Below, piece after piece: positions 1 to 5,744 of a DNA stretch of 13,113 nt. Each line of letters starts with the position of its first letter. The first letter of the stretch is position 1. The DNA is taken from contig JAEZHG010000262.1 in NCBI GenBank assembly GCA_023436945.1, positions 1-13,113 of the forward strand. The letters are read 5' to 3'. The translations under genes were made by a program, and so were the position numbers. Source of the DNA: Pseudomonadota bacterium. Lineage in GTDB: Bacteria; Pseudomonadota; Alphaproteobacteria; Caulobacterales; Caulobacteraceae. Below the pieces are notes generated by a model. The model was not told where the DNA came from. It searched no databases and saw only the letters and a list, made by a program, of their open reading frames with translations.

Positions 1-1
1 C

Positions 2-1297
2 GCCCGTACTGCGCTGGAAAGTTGGAGCCGCTCCAATATTCAGACCCGCGCCGACATCCTGCGCAAGACCGGCGACATCCTGCTGGCGACTGCCGACGAC
101 ATGGGCCGCATGCTGGCTCTTGAAGAAGGCAAGGTCCTGCCAGAGGCTGTCGGCGAAGCGATCCGCGCCGCTCAGGTCTTCCACTATTTTGCGGGCGAAT
201 GCCTGCGCCATCCGGGCGCCACCCTGCCCTCGCTTCGTCCGGGCCACAGCATCCGCGTGGACTATGAGCCGGTCGGTGTCTGCCTGATCGTGACGCCTTG
301 GAACTTCCCCGTCGCCATTCCGGCATGGAAGATTGCGGCGGCGCTCGCATACGGCAACACCTGTATCCTCAAGCCGTCGAACTTCACGCCGGGCTGTGCG
401 GTCCTGCTGTGCCAAGCCCTTGAACAGGCCGGCCTGCCCAAGGGCGTGGTCAACCTGCTGAACGGTTCGGGCCGTTCTCTGGTGCCGCCGCTTTTAGCAG
501 GCTCTGATGCGCTCAGCTTCACCGGCTCGACGCCTGCTGGTCAGGACCTGTTGAAGCAGGCGTCCGAGACCATGACCAAATGCCAGCTCGAACTCGGCGG
601 TAAAAACCCGCTGGTTGTGCTGGACGATGCCGATCTCGAACTGGCCGTCGAAGTCGCCCTTCAAGGCACATGGGGCCAGACGGGCCAGCGCTGCACCGGC
701 TCCTCGCGCCTGATCGTCACAGAAGGCATCCATGACGCCTTTGTCGAAAAGCTGATCCCCAAGGTGAAGGCTTTGAAGGTCGGCCACGCCCTCGAGGCAG
801 GCAGCCAGATCGGCCCCGTCGCCACGGGATCGCAGCTGGTGAAGGACATGGAATTCATCACCTCGGCCCTGGACGACGGCTGCGAGCTGGCGGCCGGTGG
901 CGAGCAGGTCGAGACTGGCTATCGCGGCCACTATCTGGCCCCGACCCTGTTCATCGGTACCCGCAACGATATGCACCTGAACCGCGAGGAAGTGTTCGGT
1001 CCGGTCGCAGGTGTCATCAAGGTCGCCGATCTGGACGAAGCCATCGCCACGGCCCGCGACTGCGAACTGGCCCTGTCGTCGGGCATCTGCACCACCGACC
1101 TGCGGGCTGCAGAGCGTTTCCGCCGCCAGTCTCCGGCCGGCATGGTGATGATCAACGCCCCGACCGCGGGCGTCGAATATCACGCCCCGTTCGGAGGTCG
1201 CGCTCCGTCGGGCTTCGGTGGCCGTGAACAAGGCACGGCTGCCGCCGAGTTCTTCACCGAAATGAAGACCACCTACACCAACCACGGGGAGGTTTGA
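2..1297 (+). CDS. Aldehyde dehydrogenase, alpha-ketoglutarate-semialdehyde type (5' partial)
   Basis: NAD(P)-dependent oxidation of an aldehyde to a carboxylate, cytosolic. The frame is open to the left edge, and the residues before the internal Met codon at 101 (ending ILLATADD) are typical ALDH N-terminal sequence, so the true start lies outside. About 431 residues are present; the family usually has about 480. Visible motifs are the cofactor-site PWNFP, the general-base Glu in LELGGKNP (codon 590-592), the catalytic Cys in GQRCTGSSR (codon 692-694) and the EEVFGPVAGV segment. The Cys region, 'VMINAPTAGVEYHAPFGGR' and the C-terminal tail recall the YcbD/KGSADH branch, which oxidises 2,5-dioxopentanoate in sugar-acid catabolism. 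Branch assignment is by remembered sequence resemblance; the true aldehyde may differ. It ends one base before the next ATG, implying co-transcription with the two following reductases. Confidence 0.93.
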   Translation, partial: ARTALESWSRSNIQTRADILRKTGDILLATADDMGRMLALEEGKVLPEAVGEAIRAAQVFHYFAGECLRHPGATLPSLRPGHSIRVDYEPVGVCLIVTPWNFPVAIPAWKIAAALAYGNTCILKPSNFTPGCAVLLCQALEQAGLPKGVVNLLNGSGRSLVPPLLAGSDALSFTGSTPAGQDLLKQASETMTKCQLELGGKNPLVVLDDADLELAVEVALQGTWGQTGQRCTGSSRLIVTEGIHDAFVEKLIPKVKALKVGHALEAGSQIGPVATGSQLVKDMEFITSALDDGCELAAGGEQVETGYRGHYLAPTLFIGTRNDMHLNREEVFGPVAGVIKVADLDEAIATARDCELALSSGICTTDLRAAERFRRQSPAGMVMINAPTAGVEYHAPFGGRAPSGFGGREQGTAAAEFFTEMKTTYTNHGEV

Positions 1298-1298
1298 G

Positions 1299-2207
1299 AT
1301 GTCTGCTGCTGGAAAGATTGCCTTTATCGGTCTGGGTGCCATGGGGCTGCCCATGGCCTCGAACCTCGCCCGCAAGGGCTTTGATCTGGTCGCCTATGAT
1401 ATCGACGCGGGCAAGGTCGCTCGTCTGGTCGAACTGGGTGCCAGCGCTGCCCAATCGGTTGCCGAGGCCGCCGCACAGGCTGACATCGTCGTGACCATGC
1501 TGCCCGCCACGCAGCATGTCGAAGCTGTGGTTCTGGGCACTGAGGGCGTTCTGACGGTCCTGCCTGCGGGCAAGGTTCTGATGGACATGAGCACCATCGA
1601 TCCGAAAGGCACCGACCGTCTGGCCGAGGCCTGCGCGGCCAAGGGCATCCACTTTATCGACACGCCGGTTGGCCGTCTTGTCTCGCACGCCGAGCGCGGC
1701 GAAAGCCTATTCATGGTCGGCGGCGATGATGAAACCTTCGCCAAGGTCGAGCCGCTGCTGAACGCCATGGGCACCGCCATCCACCGCTGCGGCGGCGTGG
1801 GCATGGGCCAGCGCATGAAGGTGATCAATAATTTCATGCTGCTGACGACGGCGCAGGTCGTGTCCGAGGCCGTGACCCTCGGCACCAAGCTCGGTCTCGA
1901 TATCGAGACCATGAAGAACGTGACAGGGGCCACCACCGCCACCAACGGCCAGTTCCAGATCGCCCTGGCGACCAAGGTACTGACCGGCGACGTCGCCCCC
2001 GGCTTCACCGTCGATCTGGCCTTCAAGGACATGACGCTGGCCATCAATGCGGCGGCTGAAAACCGCGTCGGCCTGCCCGTCGGTTCGGCGGCCCATGCCG
2101 TGTTCGGCGGCGCGCGCGCCAGCGACCTGCACGACAAAGACTATTACTCGCTTCTTGAATACGCCTGCCGTCTGGCCGGTGTCGAAACCCCGCGCCTCAA
2201 GGCCTGA
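1299..2207 (+). CDS. NAD-dependent beta-hydroxyacid dehydrogenase, YihU (sulfolactaldehyde reductase)-like
   Basis: A 302-residue member of the 3-hydroxyisobutyrate dehydrogenase superfamily, which interconverts beta-hydroxyacids or their sulfonate analogues with semialdehydes. The N-terminal Rossmann fold shows GLGAMG (11-16), and Asp34 at the end of strand 2 favours NAD. The C-terminal helical domain carries the catalytic Lys174 in GMGQRMKVINN. The substrate loop reads DTPVGR (Arg126) instead of the usual DAPVSGG of GarR and MmsB. DxPVGR and the KxINN stretch match E. coli YihU, where Arg123 and Lys171 are active-site residues; the C-terminal half (KVLTGDVAPGFTVDLAFKD) also aligns with YihU. 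A sulfonate or other strongly anionic three- to four-carbon substrate is therefore possible but unproven. An AGGAGG-like site (GGGGAGG, 1286-1292) precedes the ATG. It sits one base after the ALDH gene. Confidence 0.9.
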   Translation: MSAAGKIAFIGLGAMGLPMASNLARKGFDLVAYDIDAGKVARLVELGASAAQSVAEAAAQADIVVTMLPATQHVEAVVLGTEGVLTVLPAGKVLMDMSTIDPKGTDRLAEACAAKGIHFIDTPVGRLVSHAERGESLFMVGGDDETFAKVEPLLNAMGTAIHRCGGVGMGQRMKVINNFMLLTTAQVVSEAVTLGTKLGLDIETMKNVTGATTATNGQFQIALATKVLTGDVAPGFTVDLAFKDMTLAINAAAENRVGLPVGSAAHAVFGGARASDLHDKDYYSLLEYACRLAGVETPRLKA

Positions 2208-2221
2208 TTTCGGAGACAACC

Positions 2222-3190
2222 ATGCTGAAAAAAACCCAACTCGGCCGCACCGATCTAAACGTCAGCGCCCTGTGCCTCGGCACCAATATGTTCGGCACCG
2301 CCTATGATCAGACCAAGTCGAACGCTTTGCTGGATGCCTTCGTCGCCAAGGGTGGTAATTTCATCGACACCGCCCGCTCCTATGGCGACTGGATCCCCGA
2401 CGCCCCGAAGGGTGCATCGGAACGCGCCATCGGTGAATGGCTGAAAGGTCAGGACCGCTCGAAACTGGTCATCGCCACCAAGGGCGGTTTCTTCGACATG
2501 CGCGTCGGTGACTGGCGTCCGCGCATCACGCCGGAAGATATCGCCGCCGACCTGAACGAGAGCCTGGAGCACCTCGGTGTCGAGACCATCGACCTCTACT
2601 GGCTGCACGCCGACAACCCGAGCGTGCCGGTCGAGCCGATCATCGATGCCCTGCTGGCCCATCAGAAGGCGGGCCGTATCCGTTACTTCGGTGCCTCGAA
2701 CTGGTCGCCGGAACGTATCGAGGCGGCTCAAGCCTATGCCAAGTCGCTGGGCCATGACGGCTTTGCCGCCGTCCAGCCCTTCTGGGGTCTGGGCACGCCA
2801 AACGCCGAGGGTGCCGCTGCCGCAGGTTATGGCTTCTACTATGAGGACGGCCTGCAAAAGGTTCACTCCGCCGACCTGCCGATGGTCCCCTATGCGGGCC
2901 AAAGCCGTGGCGTGTTTGCCAAGCTGGACCAATCCGGCGAGGAGGCTCTGCGCGACGACCTCAAGGCCATGTATCTGAACGATGACAACCGCGCCCGCCT
3001 GCCGGTCATCCAGGAGATCGCCAAGGCCAAGGGCGTCAGCGTCAACGATGTCGTTCTGGCCTATCTGACCAGCCAGCCGCTCCAGACGGTGCCGATCGTC
3101 GGTGCCTCGTCGATCGAGCAGCTTGAGGAAACCATCGCCGCCTCGGCTATCGTCTTGTCAGCTGATGAACTGACCCGCCTGAAGGCCTGA
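2222..3190 (+). CDS. Aldo/keto reductase
   Basis: A 322-residue cytosolic (beta/alpha)8 NAD(P)H-dependent oxidoreductase acting on aldehydes, ketones or aldoses. The full catalytic tetrad is visible: Asp49 and Tyr54 in FIDTARSYGD, Lys87 in VIATKGG and His129 in YWLHADNP. GASNW follows on the next strand. The N-terminus LGRTDLNVSALCLGTNMFG and the length are normal for the bacterial 'YajO/general stress' type of AKR. An SD-like CGGAGA (2211-2216) lies 5 bases before the ATG. The gene begins 14 bases after the dehydrogenase stop, so the three genes probably form one transcript. With an aldehyde dehydrogenase and a beta-hydroxyacid dehydrogenase alongside, a role in sugar or short hydroxy-aldehyde catabolism is reasonable. 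The substrate cannot be named. Confidence 0.92.
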   Translation: MLKKTQLGRTDLNVSALCLGTNMFGTAYDQTKSNALLDAFVAKGGNFIDTARSYGDWIPDAPKGASERAIGEWLKGQDRSKLVIATKGGFFDMRVGDWRPRITPEDIAADLNESLEHLGVETIDLYWLHADNPSVPVEPIIDALLAHQKAGRIRYFGASNWSPERIEAAQAYAKSLGHDGFAAVQPFWGLGTPNAEGAAAAGYGFYYEDGLQKVHSADLPMVPYAGQSRGVFAKLDQSGEEALRDDLKAMYLNDDNRARLPVIQEIAKAKGVSVNDVVLAYLTSQPLQTVPIVGASSIEQLEETIAASAIVLSADELTRLKA

Positions 3191-3197
3191 AACTAAA

Positions 3198-3223
3198 GGC
3201 CACGCCTTCCCAAGGTCGTGGCC
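3198..3223 (+). terminator. Hairpin after the aldo/keto reductase gene, possible terminator
   Basis: GGCCACG (3198-3204) pairs perfectly with CGTGGCC (3217-3223). An inner CCTT/AAGG stem (3205-3208 with 3212-3215) closes a CCC loop, leaving one bulged T. It begins 8 bases after the AKR stop codon. The following CCCCCATTT is not a good U-tract, so termination would be weak or assisted. Confidence 0.45.
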
Positions 3224-3250
3224 CCCATTTCCGCTCCATGCGGAGCTTGT

Positions 3251-3291
3251 CGCCCGATCTGAAGGAGCTGCATCCTCCTAAGGGTCGGGCG
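3251..3291. terminator. Long nested hairpin between convergent genes
   Basis: CGCCCGA (3251-3257) pairs with TCGGGCG (3285-3291), and inside it AGGAG (3263-3267) pairs with CTCCT (3275-3279). A smaller stem, GCTCC/GGAGC (3233-3237 with 3242-3246), lies just to the left. The hairpin lies between the AKR stop (3190) and the stop of the convergent isomerase gene (3307). It may separate the two converging transcripts, although neither side has a clean T-run. Confidence 0.4.
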
Positions 3292-3306
3292 ATATAGTTT
3301 GTGGCT

Positions 3307-4098
3307 TCAGCCGAACACAGACCTGAAGGTGTCGATCGCCTTACGGGCAAGCTCTATCTTGTCACCTCCCGCCAGTACCGCCTGATCATTCGGAGCCTCA
3401 AGGCTCAAGGCGTGGCCCTGAAAACTCGCGACAAATCCTGCGACATCGAAATCCCCTTCCCCCGGCAAGCGACGCGCAGAGGCCGCTTCGAAGACGATAT
3501 CCTCTGGGGCGGGCAGCGATCCGTCGGCCAGTTGGGCAAAGCGGATGTGGGTGTTGAAACGGGTCAGGTCCTCTATCGCGCCGCCGGAACGATATAGGTG
3601 CAGAATATCGACATTGATGCCCAGATTGCCCTGCCCTGCCGCTTCGACCAGTTCGTGGGCCTGTTGCAGGGTTTTGATGGCCGAGGCCGGATAGAACTCG
3701 ATCACGGCCTCCATGCCGTATTGCCCAGCAGCCTCGGCCAAGGCGGACACCGAGCGCGCGGCGCGTTCGCTGTCGCGGTCATAGACCAACAGGTTTATCG
3801 CCCGCGCCTTCAACGCTGCGGCGGTCTTGAGCGCCTTGTCGAAATCTTGCGTCTGGGTGCGGCTGGTCACCGTAAAGGGATAGACGAGATCAAGCGTGAC
3901 CTGATGCGTCTCCAGCGCCTCACGGGTGCGATGCAGGGCATCCGTATTCTCTATGAGACTGTAGGTCGGCATAAGCGGCAGAACGCTCATGGACTCCAGA
4001 AACAGGCAGCACCCTTGCAAGCCGTTCTGGCCCGCCAGTGCGGCGACCTCCCACGGATAGGCGTCAGTGACCGTCAGATGGTCCAGCGCAAGGTGCAT
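3307..4098 (-). CDS. Sugar phosphate isomerase/epimerase-like TIM-barrel protein
   Basis: A 263-residue protein of the xylose-isomerase-like/AP-endonuclease-2 TIM-barrel family, whose members isomerise, epimerise or dehydrate sugars and cyclitols using a divalent metal. Expected metal ligands are seen in order: Glu134 (VIEFYP), Asp164 and His167 (NVDILHLYRSGG), Gln189 (AQLADG) and Glu234 (LSLEAPN). I chose the ATG at 4098 because GGAGAGTGGG sits immediately upstream; an in-frame TTG at 4110 would consume that ribosome site. The gene converges on the ALDH/dehydrogenase/AKR unit and diverges from the 4214 gene across a short region holding the repeated 15-base element. It could act with the reductases on a sugar-like intermediate, or on a ring-cleavage product. 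Family confidence is high; substrate is unknown. Confidence 0.85.
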   Translation of the reverse strand: MHLALDHLTVTDAYPWEVAALAGQNGLQGCCLFLESMSVLPLMPTYSLIENTDALHRTREALETHQVTLDLVYPFTVTSRTQTQDFDKALKTAAALKARAINLLVYDRDSERAARSVSALAEAAGQYGMEAVIEFYPASAIKTLQQAHELVEAAGQGNLGINVDILHLYRSGGAIEDLTRFNTHIRFAQLADGSLPAPEDIVFEAASARRLPGEGDFDVAGFVASFQGHALSLEAPNDQAVLAGGDKIELARKAIDTFRSVFG

Positions 4099-4177
4099 CC
4101 CACTCTCCAATAAAGCCTACGGCACGCTCAGAAATTGCGCAGCCACTCTTGCCGAACAACGCGCGATCAAGCAAAGA

Positions 4178-4192
4178 TCATACAAATGTTCA
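4178..4192 (+). promoter_or_regulatory. Putative TetR operator, copy 1
   Basis: The 15-mer TCATACAAATGTTCA is identical to the copy at 5707-5721. Its core CATACAAATGT is also in the palindrome at 8497-8516 (opposite strand). It ends 21 bases before the GTG start of the VOC-like gene and lies about 80 bases upstream of the divergent isomerase gene, so it may control either or both. The short dyad TACA-AA-TGTT is imperfect, and the left arm of the full palindrome is not recognisable here. Binding by the window's TetR protein is inference. Confidence 0.6.
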
Positions 4193-4213
4193 AATAAGTC
4201 GAGGGGACGGATT

Positions 4214-4882
4214 GTGACAACTCAGGAAAAGGCGGCACGCACGCTTGGCCATATGGCACTGCACTATCCAAAGCCCGAAGATGCCGCCGCTGCGGCCCAT
4301 CTTCTGAAGCTTCTGGGCTTCGTCCAGACGCAGGAACTGCCGCTGCCGACCGGACCGTTTTACCGCTTCGTGATTTCGGAAAAACACCACGCCCGCGGCG
4401 ACGGTATTGTCTATCTGTCGTGCTGCCCGCCGGCCCAGCGCGCCTTCTTCGATGCCATGCACAGCGCCCTGCGTTTTGGCCAGCCCGACGAGAATCCGGT
4501 CGTGGCCGAACTGCGCGCCGCCATGGTCCAGGACCCGGAATATGCCTTCCATGTTGGCGTACTGTCCGACAGCCTCGAGGACATCGAACAGACGATGTCC
4601 ACGCTGGAAGATGCCGCCCGCAATGATCCGCTGCTGAAGGGCCGCATCACCGTTTCCTACAACCGTCCGCTGGCCGGTGACGAGGCCGTTGATGGTCGCC
4701 TCGACGAATCGCCCGTGTTCAAGGGTGTCACCCGTCAGGCCTATGGCCGCAACGGCGTTCAGGCCTTCATCGAGACCGATCTGCTGATCAACGGCCCGAC
4801 CGGCGACGCACTGGTGATCGAGCTGGACTACATCTGGCCGGACGTCACCAACCACATCCTTTCTGTCGTGGAGTTTGGCTAA
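4214..4882 (+). CDS. Protein of unknown function, possibly VOC-superfamily
   Basis: A 222-residue soluble protein that I do not recognise as a named family. The beginning (LGHMALHYPKPEDAAAAAHLLKLLGF, split as a strand, a helix and 'LGF') looks like the first beta-alpha module of glyoxalase/VOC proteins. YAFHVGVLSDSLEDIEQTM (about 110-128) looks like a second. His13, His113 and Glu203 (VIELDY) are at places where VOC metal ligands would fall. VOC members include ring-cleaving dioxygenases, isomerases and epimerases, but none is implied specifically. The start is the GTG at 4214, preceded by GAGGGGACGG (4201-4210). The open frame extends upstream to an ATG at 4067, but that would run through the operator and into the divergent gene. 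Its stop overlaps the next ATG by one base (TAATG), so it is translationally coupled to the SDR, and it follows operator copy 1. Confidence 0.72.
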   Translation: MTTQEKAARTLGHMALHYPKPEDAAAAAHLLKLLGFVQTQELPLPTGPFYRFVISEKHHARGDGIVYLSCCPPAQRAFFDAMHSALRFGQPDENPVVAELRAAMVQDPEYAFHVGVLSDSLEDIEQTMSTLEDAARNDPLLKGRITVSYNRPLAGDEAVDGRLDESPVFKGVTRQAYGRNGVQAFIETDLLINGPTGDALVIELDYIWPDVTNHILSVVEFG

Positions 4883-5643
4883 TGGGTACCTATCTCGTCA
4901 CCGGCGCGGCTTCTGGTATCGGGCGGGCTACCGCCGAGGCACTCACAGCCTTGGGCCACAAGGTCATAACCGCCGATCTGGCCAATGCCGACATTGGCGC
5001 CGATCTCTCGACCTCCGAAGGACGTGAGGAGCTGGTAGCCAAGGCGACCTCCTTGTCAGGCGGTGTCCTTGATGGCGTCGTCGCTGCCGCCGGTCTGTCA
5101 CGGCCCGATATTGCCGAGACGACACTGGCCGTAAACTACTTCGGTGCAGTGGCGACACTGGAAGGACTGCGTCCCCTGCTCGCCTCCAGCGGCCGTGGCC
5201 GTGCCGTCGCGCTATGCTCGACCTCGGCCTTGCTGGGCGGAGATGAAGCCGTGGTTGAAGCCTGTCTCGCGGGCGACGAAACACTGGCCAAACAGCGCCT
5301 CGCCGACAATCCATGGACCGTCTATCTGACATCCAAACTGGCGCTGGCGAAATGGCTTCGCAAGGCGGCTGTCTCTGCAGAATGGGCCGGCTCCGGTGTG
5401 CTTTTAAACGCAATCGCGCCCGGCGTCGTCAAAACAGCTATGACGGCCCCACTTCTGGCCGACGAGAATATGTCCGCCGTTGTTGCGCAGTCCAATCCGA
5501 TGGCCGTTGAAGGCTATGCAGAGCCCGAGGAAATCGCCGAGGCCATTGTGCATCTGGCGACGATCAAGAGCCACTATGTGGTGGGTCAGATACTCTACTG
5601 CGACGGCGGCACCGACGCCCTGATGAGACCCGACCACATCTAA
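4882..5643 (+). CDS. SDR oxidoreductase, 3-alpha-hydroxysteroid dehydrogenase/carbonyl reductase-like
   Basis: A 253-residue NAD(P)-dependent short-chain dehydrogenase interconverting a secondary alcohol and a ketone. It shows TGAASGIG (7-14), Asn85 in VNYFGA, Ser113 or Ser115 in LCSTSA, and the YLTSK pair Tyr148/Lys152. Overall it resembles HsdA of Comamonas testosteroni: the short coenzyme strand followed by DLSTSEGR, the insertion before the active-site Tyr, IAPG, and the end GGTDALMRPDHI against GGIDAVMRPTQF. That enzyme acts on 3-alpha-hydroxysteroids and assorted carbonyls, so a bulky alicyclic alcohol is plausible, but steroid specificity is not established. GGAG (4870-4873) inside the upstream gene is the likely ribosome site. 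It probably makes the ketone that the downstream Baeyer-Villiger monooxygenase oxidises; that link is inference from order. Confidence 0.88.
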   Translation: MGTYLVTGAASGIGRATAEALTALGHKVITADLANADIGADLSTSEGREELVAKATSLSGGVLDGVVAAAGLSRPDIAETTLAVNYFGAVATLEGLRPLLASSGRGRAVALCSTSALLGGDEAVVEACLAGDETLAKQRLADNPWTVYLTSKLALAKWLRKAAVSAEWAGSGVLLNAIAPGVVKTAMTAPLLADENMSAVVAQSNPMAVEGYAEPEEIAEAIVHLATIKSHYVVGQILYCDGGTDALMRPDHI

Positions 5644-5706
5644 ACCGCAAGGCGCAATTTGAACTAGCGGCATCGCCGCAATGATCGCTTGCGCCCCAAA
5701 CATAAT

Positions 5707-5721
5707 TCATACAAATGTTCA
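5707..5721 (+). promoter_or_regulatory. Putative TetR operator, copy 2
   Basis: TCATACAAATGTTCA is an exact match to 4178-4192, here 23 bases before the monooxygenase ATG and within the 101-base gap after the SDR. An upstream AACAT (5699-5703) forms a dyad with ATGTT (5715-5719), giving this copy more palindromic character than copy 1. Its position suggests that the monooxygenase has its own regulated promoter in addition to any read-through from 4214. Confidence 0.62.
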
Positions 5722-5744
5722 GTTAGTGTTTCGGGGAGACTCAC

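Noticed and set aside
494..1375. A 293-codon open frame on the minus strand
   Set aside because: It is antisense to the aldehyde dehydrogenase catalytic region and the next gene, with no ribosome site or family motifs.
1299..2207. Ordinary 3-hydroxyisobutyrate dehydrogenase or tartronate semialdehyde reductase
   Set aside because: The DAPVSGG substrate loop typical of those enzymes is replaced by DTPVGR, pointing to the YihU-like branch.
1..3190. A complete sulfoquinovose degradation cluster
   Set aside because: Only the reductase resembles that pathway; no sulfoquinovosidase, isomerase, kinase, aldolase or sulfonate transporter is visible.
4099..4110. TTG start for the isomerase gene
   Set aside because: The GGAGAGTGGG inside this extension is the natural ribosome site for the ATG at 4098.
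3598..4113. A plus-strand open frame of 171 codons
   Set aside because: It is antisense to the isomerase gene, whose metal-ligand motifs are all present on the other strand.
4067..4213. Upstream ATG extension of the VOC-like gene
   Set aside because: It would overlap the divergent isomerase start and run through the operator. The added residues are low-complexity and unlike a domain, and the GTG at 4214 has a good ribosome site.
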